Notes under the pieces: generated by a model
Database searches by the model: none
Seen by the model: the letters and a program-made list of their open reading frames with translations, nothing else
What the model was told of the DNA's origin: nothing
Source of the DNA: DASZMJ01 sp035551935
Lineage (GTDB): Bacteria > Planctomycetota > Planctomycetia > Isosphaerales > Isosphaeraceae
Assembly: GCA_035551935.1 (NCBI GenBank)
Contig: DASZMJ010000043.1
Span: forward strand, 1-9,805
Reading direction: 5' to 3'
Length of the DNA: 9,805 nucleotides
Translations under genes and position numbers: made by a program
In this document: positions 1 through 5,027 of the stretch, piece by piece
How the letters are laid out: the number at the start of each line of letters is the position of its first letter
Position numbering within the stretch: the first letter of the stretch is position 1

Positions 1-548
1 CGCCGGCGGACTGCCTGGCCGCCTACCGCTGGCTCTTGAGCCAGGGGACCCGGCCTCAAGATGTCGTCATCGCGGGGGATTCCGCCGGGGGCAATCTGAC
101 GCTGACCACCTTGATGGCCCTACGCGACGCGGGCGAGCCGCTCCCGGCCGCCGCCGTCTGCATCTCGCCGGCGACTGACCTCGCGGCCACCGGCGAGTCG
201 TTCTGGACGAAGAAGGACCCGGTGCAGACGCCCGAGTTCGTCCTGGCGATGCGCCGGCTCTATGCCGGCGACATGGATTTGAGGTCGCCCGCGCTCTCGC
301 CGCTCTACGGCGACCTGCGCGGTCTGCCGCCACTCTTGATCCATGCCGGCGGCGACGAGATGCTCCTCAGCGACGCGACCCGCCTCGCCGCCAAGGCCCG
401 CGCCGCCGGCGTCGACGTGCGACTCGACGTCTATCCCCGGATGTGGCACGTCTGGCACCTCTTCGTGCCCACCCTCCCCGAGGCGCGGCGGGCCGTCGCC
501 GCTATCGGGGCCTTCATCCGCGAGCGCATCGCCTCGGTCACGACCTGA
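1..548 (+). CDS. Alpha/beta hydrolase, HSL-like (family IV) esterase/lipase, 5' end outside window
   Basis: The reading frame is open from base 3 to the TGA at 546-548, so the start codon and N-terminal cap lie before the window. About 181 C-terminal residues are visible. The nucleophile motif GDSAGGN (Ser codon at 81-83) is the hormone-sensitive-lipase signature. Downstream, the HAGGDE motif supplies the likely catalytic Asp (codon 354-356) and MWHVWH the likely catalytic His (first His, codon 447-449). All three members of the Ser-Asp-His triad are therefore in the usual order and spacing. The family hydrolyses short-chain carboxylic esters in the cytoplasm; the natural substrate cannot be told. 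The HGGG oxyanion-hole motif expected upstream is off the window. The gene converges on a decayed minus-strand region and ends just before a palindromic element. Family is near certain, physiological role unknown. Confidence 0.9.
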   Translation, partial: PADCLAAYRWLLSQGTRPQDVVIAGDSAGGNLTLTTLMALRDAGEPLPAAAVCISPATDLAATGESFWTKKDPVQTPEFVLAMRRLYAGDMDLRSPALSPLYGDLRGLPPLLIHAGGDEMLLSDATRLAAKARAAGVDVRLDVYPRMWHVWHLFVPTLPEARRAVAAIGAFIRERIASVTT

Positions 549-555
549 GTCGCAG

Positions 556-615
556 TGGGCTGGGTCACGACCCAGTCTCGTGGGTGCGTCGTCGCGGACT
601 CGACGCACCCTACTA
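556..615. repeat. Double-hairpin palindromic element (REP-like)
   Basis: Two dyads lie side by side. CTGGGTC (560-566) pairs with GACCCAG (569-575). GGGTGCGTCG (582-591) pairs perfectly with CGACGCACCC (601-610) across a 9-base loop. Neither stem is followed by a T run, so this is not a classic intrinsic terminator, although it lies between convergent genes and could stop transcription both ways. Stems built on GGTGCGTC are, from memory, frequent intergenic repeats in planctomycete genomes; I cannot check copy number here. The outer limits are approximate. The element sits exactly where similarity to DUF4279 ends. Confidence 0.6.
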
Positions 616-616
616 G

Positions 617-821
617 GCTGTCCCCGCGACTCCAGGAACCACCCATGGATCGGCGCCACCCTCGTCGGCCGACCCTCCCGCTGCACGGCCTCGCCGCGCC
701 GCTGCCAGCTCGTGGGCTCGATCCCGAGGCGCTCGGTGATCTCGGCCGGGTCGGTCTCTCCCGGGTAGATCCGCAGCGTGGCGTAGGTGCTGGCGCAGGT
801 TGGATACTCGTCGTCGTACAT
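617..821 (-). pseudogene. Truncated DUF4279 protein gene (N-terminal half only)
   Basis: Reading down from the ATG at 821 (GAGGG about 9 bases upstream as ribosome binding site), the first 68 codons match the DUF4279 family: an N-terminal strand around STYATLRIY, then DPAEITERLGIEPTSWQRRGE, then a HGWFLES segment. Family members are, from memory, about 130-150 residues, with a second half after GWFLES that is missing here. Beyond residue 68 the frame runs through the palindromic element at 556-615 and then antisense through the esterase gene without recognisable protein sequence, reaching a stop only at 120. I read this as a gene that lost its 3' half at the repeat element. DUF4279 has no assigned reaction. 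A short functional product cannot be excluded, but the missing half argues for a relic. Confidence 0.6.
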
Positions 822-859
822 GCTCCCGATCCCTCGAAGTGGCTGCTCCGACGGCGGAC

Positions 860-913
860 CTCGACGAAGCCGTCGCCCTCGCGCCCGATGATGGCCGTGA
901 GTTGCCGGTTCAT
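860..913 (-). pseudogene. HicB-like antitoxin N-terminal relic
   Basis: An ATG at 913 with GGGAG about 11 bases upstream begins MNRQLTAIIGREGDGFVE. This resembles the first strand pair of HicB-family antitoxins, which often start 'TRQLTAIIEREGDGYVALCPE'. Resemblance stops after about 18 residues, and the frame then runs on as low-complexity Arg/Ser/Pro sequence overlapping the DUF4279 start. No HicA partner is visible. The relic lies 23 bases after the DUF1080 stop on the same strand. The short match makes this tentative; it may be the scar of a toxin-antitoxin gene lost by deletion. Confidence 0.4.
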
Positions 914-936
914 TGGGGGGTCACTCTCCCGGGAAA

Positions 937-1755
937 TCACTTGTCGAGCGGCAGGAGCTCGACCTTGCGGAACTCGATCGGGTGGCTCTCGGCCTGGAGG
1001 GCGAGGTGGCCGTCGTGGAGGAGCTTCTCGCCCTTGGCGGCGCGGAGCAGGGCGCGGGCGTCGGCGTCGTTCTCGTCGAGCTGGGGCTGCTCGTATTCGA
1101 GGACGAGCATGCCGTTGACGAAGTGCTTGATCGTGCCGGCGCCGTGGACCTCGGCCTCGACGGTCACCCACTGGTCGCCGTGGAAGGTGGGCGAGGTCGA
1201 GTTGTTGCAGTGCTGGGTGACGAGCTTGCCCCCCATCACGATGTTGGTGCCGGGGCTGCACACGTTGGCCGTCGGCCGGGTGTCGCGGCCGTTGCCGCCG
1301 AGGAACTGGACCTCGATCGAGACGGGGAAGTCCTGGTCCTTCCGCATGCTCTCGGCCGACTGGCTGTGGATCATCACCCCGCTGTTGCGGAACGCCCAGC
1401 TCGGCCCGCCGGGGCACTGGTCGCCGACGAACCGATACTCGATCCGGAGGCGGTAGTCGGAGTATTTCTTCTTCGAGACGAGGTGGCCGAACTTGCCGTC
1501 GAACTTCTTGTATCGGTCGTACTTGACCTTCAGGACCCCGTCCTCGACCCGGAACGTGTCGGCGTCGTTGTCGCCCGCCTCGTACCCCTTGATCTTGGGC
1601 GTCCAGCCGTCGAGGTCCTTGCCGTTGAACAGGGAGATCCACCCCTCCTTCGTCTCCTTCGCGTCGTCCCGCCCCCCGGCCCGCAGGATCGCCAGCGGGG
1701 CGAGCCCCAGCACCAGGGTCAGGGCCAGCATCCCCCGCGCGGTCGGCTTGCTCAT
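937..1755 (-). CDS. Secreted DUF1080 (3-keto-disaccharide hydrolase-type) protein
   Basis: This 272-residue protein starts at the ATG at 1755, chosen because GGGGAGG lies 8-9 bases upstream and because the residues that follow form a signal peptide (basic start, hydrophobic stretch about residues 9-25, then ARAGG-like processing region). The mature part is one DUF1080 domain (PF06439, concanavalin-like beta sandwich). It opens with GWISLFNGKDLDGW (38-51), carries RNSGVMIH (123-130) and DFPVSIEVQFLGG (142-154), and closes with GHLALQAESHPIEFRKVELLPL (249-270). The family is greatly expanded in planctomycetes, where members are exported and some act on 3-keto sugars; the substrate here is unknown. 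Three cysteines (114, 166, 183) lie in the central insert. No other carbohydrate gene is adjacent, so context adds little. Family assignment is secure. Confidence 0.93.
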   Translation of the reverse strand: MSKPTARGMLALTLVLGLAPLAILRAGGRDDAKETKEGWISLFNGKDLDGWTPKIKGYEAGDNDADTFRVEDGVLKVKYDRYKKFDGKFGHLVSKKKYSDYRLRIEYRFVGDQCPGGPSWAFRNSGVMIHSQSAESMRKDQDFPVSIEVQFLGGNGRDTRPTANVCSPGTNIVMGGKLVTQHCNNSTSPTFHGDQWVTVEAEVHGAGTIKHFVNGMLVLEYEQPQLDENDADARALLRAAKGEKLLHDGHLALQAESHPIEFRKVELLPLDK

Positions 1756-1864
1756 CGCTCGTCCTCCCCTCGATCGATTCCGGCCGTCCCCCGGCCGCCC
1801 GCCGATCTTCCCCGACCCCACCCCCTTCGGCAAGCCCCCGGCACGGTGGACGGGGGCTCTTCCC

Positions 1865-1974
1865 TAACCCGAAGCGCCAGCGAGGGCCCCCTCTTCGTAA
1901 CCCGAAGCGCCAGCGAGGGTCTTCCGACCAAGAAGTCCCCGAGGCAGACCCTCGCTGGCGCTTCGGGTTACGAA
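1865..1974. repeat. Three copies of a 22-base planctomycete-type repeat, two forming a 29-bp inverted repeat
   Basis: The 22-base unit beginning TAACCCGAAGCGCCAGC occurs directly at 1865-1886 and 1898-1919, and inverted at 1949-1970. Extending outward and inward, 1894-1922 and 1946-1974 are perfect 29-base reverse complements around a 23-base spacer. The first two copies are also preceded by similar CTCTTC bases, so the duplicated unit is about 33 bases. In translation the copies read TRSASEG and, inverted, TLAGASG, peptides I recall as recurrent artefacts in annotated planctomycete proteomes. The order direct-direct-inverted looks like successive insertions or a small non-autonomous mobile unit. 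Confidence 0.85.
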
Positions 1975-2019
1975 CACTCTCATGAGTCCATTCCTGGCCT
2001 CACCCGACCCCATGAACAC

Positions 2020-2084
2020 GGGTGGCACGCCCTGCAAGGGCGTGGTCGGGCCCGCAGACCACGCCCTTGCAGGGCGTGCCACCC
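2020..2084. repeat. 28-bp perfect hairpin repeat (GGTGGCACGCCCT family)
   Basis: Bases 2020-2047 and 2057-2084 are perfect reverse complements with a 9-base GC-rich loop (2048-2056). Arms this long with no mismatch suggest recent origin or maintenance. There is no T run, so a terminator role is unlikely. From memory, GGTGGCACGCCCTGCAAGGG-like palindromes recur in planctomycete intergenic DNA; this is not verified here. Confidence 0.85.
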
Positions 2085-2294
2085 ACTCACTCCACTCCAC
2101 TCCTCCCAGGAGCGACTCGCGATCCATTTTCCGAGCAAAGAGAAGAAGACCGGCGAGCCGGGGACGGGAGCCAGGGACCGAACGGCGCGGTACGAACCGA
2201 AGATCCACCGACCGCCGGCGCCTCCGCCGCGGCGGATTCAAGTCGGGCGGGCCGGCGGTCGATCTCAACGAGTGGAGGGGTCTCGGGAACGGCC

Positions 2295-2323
2295 TTGCCG
2301 CCCCGGGGGACTGGGGCTATGAT
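2295..2323 (+). promoter_or_regulatory. Candidate housekeeping promoter for the lipoprotein gene
   Basis: TTGCCG (2295-2300) and TATGAT (2318-2323) are separated by exactly 17 bases. The -10 matches the sigma-70 consensus at 5 of 6 positions and the -35 at 4 of 6. Transcription would start near 2330, giving a leader of about 130 bases that contains a small hairpin at 2408-2425. The same TTGCCG -35 appears in the sigma-factor promoter at 4285-4290. Confidence 0.45.
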
Positions 2324-2407
2324 CCGGCCCGCCCGTCCCCAAGGACCCCTCGCAACCCCGAGCCCGCACCCGGACCCGACCGACCAACCGCCGCGCTCGG
2401 CCGAGCC

Positions 2408-2425
2408 CCCGAACGAACGTTCGGG
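2408..2425 (+). promoter_or_regulatory. Small hairpin in the lipoprotein leader
   Basis: CCCGAAC (2408-2414) pairs with GTTCGGG (2419-2425) over a GAAC tetraloop, about 18 bases before the GGGGAGG ribosome binding site (2443-2449). No known riboswitch class is recognised. Confidence 0.3.
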
Positions 2426-2458
2426 ACGGGGGGCGGCCCGCCGGGGAGGTTCGCCCCG

Positions 2459-3589
2459 ATGGTGTCTCGCCCCGCCGCGACGGCCGTGCTCGCCCCCTGG
2501 CTGGGCCTCGTCGCCCTCGCCGGCTGCCATGCCCTCGATCGCGACCCGGCCTTGCCGGCGCCCCAGCTCTCCCGCCGCGACGGGCAGGCCGAGGCCCGCG
2601 CCATCCTCGTCCGGGCCAACGAGAACGCCCGGAAGGTCACGAGCCTGAAGGCGACCCCGGGCATCACCCTCAGCCGCACGAGGCGGGGCGCCTTCAGCGT
2701 CCAGCTCGACGGCCAGCTCGCGATGAACCGCCCGCGCGACTTCCGCCTGCTGCTCAACCGGTCCGCCGGCGCCGGCGGCGCCAACGAGGCCGACCTCGGC
2801 TCCAACGGCCAGGAGTTCTGGTTCTGGACCCGGGACTCCAAGGAGCCGTACATCCTCGTCTGCTCCTACGACCAGGGGGGCAACAGCCCCCTGGCGACGG
2901 CCCTCCAGCCCGACTGGATCCTCGAGGCGATGGGCCTGCGGATCATCCCCGACGACGAGATCCGGAACGTCAAGGCCCGCCGGGTCGGCGCCGACGTGGT
3001 CCTGACCTCGTATCGCAAGGGGGTCGCCGGCGAGTCGTTGCGCAAGGAGTGGTGGGCCGACGCCGCCACCGGCCGGATCAAGTCGCATACCCTCGCGGCC
3101 CTGCAAGGGACCAAGTGGACGCCGCTGGCCGAGGCGACGATCAAGGAGACCCGCGACCTGGCGGTCCCCGACGCCGGCGCCGAGCCGTCGGGCAAGGTCA
3201 CGCTGCCCAGGACGGTGCAACTGACCTGGCATCAGCCGCAGGCGTTCCAGATCGCCCTCGACCTGAAGCAGGTCGAGGTCAATCCCGGCTTCGACGCCGA
3301 CCAGGCGGCCCTCTTCGAGGTGCCCGAGAAGGAGGGCTTCGTCCGCAAGGACCTCCGCGAGCTGGGCGGCGCCAATTATGCGCAGGCCCCCGCGACCGCC
3401 CCCGCGGCGGCCCGGCCGCAGCAGCGGTCGAGCCGGCCGCCGCCGCCGGTGCGGCTCGGCGAGCCCGAGCCGATCGGCCTCGACGGCGCGGTCCCCGCCG
3501 GCCTCGACGGGCCGACGCCGCTGTCGTTGGCATTGCCCGACGGCCCCGCGATCGTCGGCGACCGGCCCCCCGGGCCGCCGGGGAGCTGA
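2459..3589 (+). CDS. LolA/LppX-like lipoprotein with Pro-rich C-terminal tail
   Basis: The start ATG at 2459 is fixed by GGGGAGG nine bases upstream and by the lipoprotein signal that follows: a hydrophobic stretch ending in lipobox LAGC with Cys23 as the lipidation site. The 376-residue protein then has a helical lead (about 40-64, ARAILVRANENARKVTSLK) and alternating beta strands to about residue 290, including FSVQLDGQLAMNRPRDFRL, EFWFWTRDSKEPYILV and KARRVGADVVLTSY. This pattern is typical of the half-barrel LolA/LolB/LppX fold that binds acyl chains or lipoproteins. Residues about 309-376 are low-complexity Pro/Ala/Gly and probably disordered. Planctomycete relatives are often labelled outer-membrane lipoprotein-sorting proteins; an actual sorting role is unproven. 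The gene converges with the sigma-factor gene, 15 bp between stops, and has its own promoter. Confidence 0.8.
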   Translation: MVSRPAATAVLAPWLGLVALAGCHALDRDPALPAPQLSRRDGQAEARAILVRANENARKVTSLKATPGITLSRTRRGAFSVQLDGQLAMNRPRDFRLLLNRSAGAGGANEADLGSNGQEFWFWTRDSKEPYILVCSYDQGGNSPLATALQPDWILEAMGLRIIPDDEIRNVKARRVGADVVLTSYRKGVAGESLRKEWWADAATGRIKSHTLAALQGTKWTPLAEATIKETRDLAVPDAGAEPSGKVTLPRTVQLTWHQPQAFQIALDLKQVEVNPGFDADQAALFEVPEKEGFVRKDLRELGGANYAQAPATAPAAARPQQRSSRPPPPVRLGEPEPIGLDGAVPAGLDGPTPLSLALPDGPAIVGDRPPGPPGS

Positions 3590-3604
3590 CCGGCGACGGC
3601 GGTC

Positions 3605-4186
3605 CTAACTGACGCTCCGCTGCTCGGCCGACCGCTTCAGCTTCTGGCGGGCGCGGGCGAGGATCGGGCCGACGGAGTTCTCGGGGATGCCGAGCTGCTT
3701 GCTGATCTGGCGGTAATTCAAGTACTTCAGGTGGTACAGCCGGATGACCATCGCCTCGCGCTCGTCGAGGCCCTCGAGCATCCGCTCGACCTCCTCGGCC
3801 GCGGCGATCGGCTCGGCGTCGCCGGTGCCGTCGTCGCCGACGATGGCACGATGGGCGGTGGCGTGGCCGAGCTCGGCCTCGCGGTGCCGCTTGATGACCT
3901 CCTTGACGCAGATCCGCCGCGCCACGACGGTCAGGTAGGTCGGCAACGAGCTCGTCCCCTTGAACCGCCGCAGGACCCCGTAGTCGTCGTCGACGACCCC
4001 CAGGAAGACCTCGGCGGCGATGTCCTCGACGTCGGCCGGCGAGAGGACCACGCTCCGGGCGTGCGAGACGTGGTGGATCACGTGATAGATCAGGCCCATA
4101 TACCGATCGACGAAGTCGTTCCAGGCCCCCGGCTCGTGGCGCAAGCAACGGTCGATCAGTTGGCGGTCGATTTCGCGGAGAGGCAC
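3605..4186 (-). CDS. RNA polymerase ECF-type sigma-70 factor
   Basis: The product has 193 residues from a GTG at 4186. That start is preferred over the in-frame ATG at 4264 because GGAGG lies seven bases upstream, because VPLREIDRQLIDRCLRHEPGAWNDFV is the normal planctomycete family start, and because 4264 falls inside a good -10 box. Sigma region 2 spans about residues 18-100, with ADVEDIAAEVFLGV and SLPTYLTVVARRICVKEV for core binding and -10 recognition. An acidic linker follows (about 117-132), then region 4 at about 133-186 with the helix-turn-helix NYRQISKQLGIPENSVGPIL and a basic end. It would direct polymerase to an unknown regulon. No anti-sigma factor gene is adjacent. The divergent neighbour is the PEP-CTERM gene, which makes it a candidate target, but that is inference only. 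Confidence 0.93.
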   Translation of the reverse strand: MPLREIDRQLIDRCLRHEPGAWNDFVDRYMGLIYHVIHHVSHARSVVLSPADVEDIAAEVFLGVVDDDYGVLRRFKGTSSLPTYLTVVARRICVKEVIKRHREAELGHATAHRAIVGDDGTGDAEPIAAAEEVERMLEGLDEREAMVIRLYHLKYLNYRQISKQLGIPENSVGPILARARQKLKRSAEQRSVS

Positions 4187-4262
4187 GGCCGAACCTCCGG
4201 GTCGTGGCCAAGCCCGGGCGCGCGGCCGGGATGATCGGCCGCCCGTCGGCGCCTGCTTTTCC

Positions 4263-4290
4263 ATTCTACAAGCCTTTTTCGACCCGGCAA
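4263..4290 (-). promoter_or_regulatory. Candidate promoter of the sigma-factor gene
   Basis: On the minus strand, TTGCCG (4290-4285) and TAGAAT (4268-4263) are 16 bases apart. The -10 matches consensus at 5 of 6 positions. Transcription would begin near 4256, giving a leader of about 70 bases before the GTG at 4186. The hexamer TTGCCG also serves as -35 in the lipoprotein promoter. Confidence 0.45.
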
Positions 4291-4387
4291 GCATGTGCCG
4301 CCCGGCGCTGAACCCTACAGCTTGCTCAAATCTTCTAACGTTTCCAGATACCGCCGTTCCCAACCCGCGACCCTCGGGATGCGGAAA

Positions 4388-4443
4388 GCCCCCCTGGATG
4401 TTGCGGAAAGGAAACATCGGGGGCCTTCGCCCCGATTTTCCTT
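4388..4443. promoter_or_regulatory. Two mutually exclusive hairpins
   Basis: Structure A pairs GCCCCC (4388-4393) and GATGTT (4397-4402) with AACATC (4413-4418) and GGGGGC (4419-4424), leaving a 3-base bulge. Structure B pairs AAGGAAA (4408-4414) and ATCGGGG (4416-4422) with CCCCGAT (4430-4436) and TTTCCTT (4437-4443), with a single bulged C. Both need 4413-4422, so only one can form. No promoter is assigned that would transcribe this segment, and no T run follows B on either strand. Confidence 0.4.
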
Positions 4444-4447
4444 GTGG

Positions 4448-4469
4448 ATTGTCGGCCGATAGCGACAAT
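4448..4469. promoter_or_regulatory. Dyad ATTGTCG-N8-CGACAAT, possible activator site
   Basis: Perfect 7-base arms (4448-4454 and 4463-4469) flank 8 bases. The dyad centre lies about 64 bases before the predicted start of the sigma-54-like promoter downstream. The arrangement would suit a dimeric activator such as an enhancer-binding protein; the protein is not identified. Confidence 0.4.
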
Positions 4470-4496
4470 GTTCGACTGGCGAAGCTTGCGATGGCT

Positions 4497-4512
4497 TGGT
4501 TGGGGGTTTGCA
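4497..4512 (+). promoter_or_regulatory. Candidate sigma-54 (-24/-12) promoter of the PEP-CTERM gene
   Basis: TGGTTGG (4497-4503), four bases, then TTGCA (4508-4512). The invariant GG (4498-4499) and GC (4510-4511) have the required 10 bases between them, and the -12 element is a perfect match. The -24 element matches only at T, G, G and the final G. Transcription would begin near 4523, about 79 bases before the ATG at 4602. Confidence 0.35.
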
Positions 4513-4570
4513 CGGCCGATCGGCGTCAACCACGGCCTCCCCAACCCCTCCCCGGCCATCCGAGCCCCCA

Positions 4571-4589
4571 CCCGGCCGAAACGGCCGGG
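4571..4589 (+). promoter_or_regulatory. GC hairpin abutting the PEP-CTERM ribosome binding site
   Basis: CCCGGCCG (4571-4578) pairs perfectly with CGGCCGGG (4582-4589) over an AAA loop. The stem ends two bases before the GGAGG ribosome binding site (4592-4596), so it would stand directly against the initiating ribosome. Confidence 0.45.
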
Positions 4590-4601
4590 CCGGAGGACAC
4601 C

Positions 4602-5027
4602 ATGAGCGACCGCACCTGGGCCCTCGCCCTCCTCTCCTTCTCCTTCAGCCTGTCCGCGGCCACGGCGGTGGCCGGCCCGCATATCACCCATCCCTTGCCG
4701 AAGACCCAACCGGCCGGCCCGATCCGGCCGCCCTTGCTGGCGGACCCGACGGTTCGGGAGCCCGTCTCGCTGGCCGGCCTGCCGATCGTCGCGGACCCGA
4801 CGCTGTCGGGGTTGGAGATCCCCCTGGGCCATCAGCTCGCCGAGACGGTGCCGACGACCGCGGCGCGGGCCAAGGTCCAGCCGCCGAAGCTCGACCTCCT
4901 GGCCGACGGCTTCGACGGCCGCATCCCCGAGCCGGCCTCGCTGGTCCTGCTCGTCACCGGCATCGTCGGCCTCACCGCCCGCCGCGAGATCCGCCGCCGG
5001 CGGCTGAAGGACGCCGAGGCGTCCTGA
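4602..5027 (+). CDS. Small PEP-CTERM sorting-domain surface protein
   Basis: This 141-residue protein starts at the ATG at 4602, with GGAGG five bases upstream. A signal peptide covers about residues 1-24 (hydrophobic core ALALLSFSFSLSAATAVA). The Pro-rich mature region, rich in Leu and Ala, carries two similar segments, LLADPTV...SLAGL and IVADPTLSGLEI. The C-terminus is a textbook PEP-CTERM signal: IPEPASLVLLVTGIVGL (Pro-Glu-Pro at 109-111, membrane segment about 112-125) followed by the Arg-rich tail ARREIRRRR. Such proteins are exported and cut and anchored by an exosortase, usually in strains making extracellular polysaccharide. No exosortase is in this window. There is no catalytic motif, so a structural or matrix role is inferred. 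Its last 56 bases overlap the convergent glycan-ligase gene. Confidence 0.85.
   Translation: MSDRTWALALLSFSFSLSAATAVAGPHITHPLPKTQPAGPIRPPLLADPTVREPVSLAGLPIVADPTLSGLEIPLGHQLAETVPTTAARAKVQPPKLDLLADGFDGRIPEPASLVLLVTGIVGLTARREIRRRRLKDAEAS

Larger units (their letters stand above)
1756..2458. other. 703-bp gene-free, repeat-rich intergenic region
   Basis: No open frame here has a ribosome binding site plus protein-like composition; the frames that stay open are Arg/Pro-rich and cross the repeats. The stretch contains a three-copy 22-base repeat (1865-1974), a 28-bp perfect hairpin (2020-2084), a promoter-like pair (2295-2323) and a small hairpin (2408-2425). It separates the divergent DUF1080 and lipoprotein genes, so it must also hold the DUF1080 promoter. 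A TTGCCG hexamer on the minus strand (1828-1833) is the only hint of that promoter, with a poor -10. Confidence 0.7.
4187..4601. other. 415-bp divergent intergenic region with several regulatory candidates
   Basis: This stretch separates the sigma-factor and PEP-CTERM genes and holds no convincing gene. It contains a minus-strand sigma-70-like promoter (4263-4290), two overlapping alternative hairpins (4388-4443), a 7-bp dyad (4448-4469), a plus-strand sigma-54-like promoter (4497-4512), a 10-bp palindrome (4515-4524), a G-poor pyrimidine-rich stretch (about 4530-4573) and a hairpin next to the ribosome binding site (4571-4589). The middle (about 4291-4380) shows nothing I can name. Confidence 0.6.

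Noticed and set aside
120..616. Continuation of the DUF4279 frame antisense through the esterase
   Set aside because: The sequence becomes low-complexity Arg/Gly/Asp text mirroring the well-supported esterase on the other strand.
1805..1833. DUF1080 promoter built on minus-strand TTGCCG
   Set aside because: The spaced -10 would be GAAGAT, only 3 of 6 matches; too weak to list as a feature.
913..2322. Long plus-strand open frame over the DUF1080 gene and the repeats
   Set aside because: Antisense to a clear DUF1080 gene; composition is repetitive Val/Leu/Arg and it translates repeat DNA as TRSASEG.
4187..4264. Earlier ATG (4264) as start of the sigma factor
   Set aside because: No ribosome binding site, lies in the predicted -10 box, and adds residues unlike the family; the GTG at 4186 has GGAGG at good spacing.
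4442..4469. Sigma-70-like TTGTGG...GACAAT on the plus strand before the PEP-CTERM gene
   Set aside because: Poor match at both boxes (3/6 and 4/6); the bases are better explained as the ATTGTCG-N8-CGACAAT dyad.
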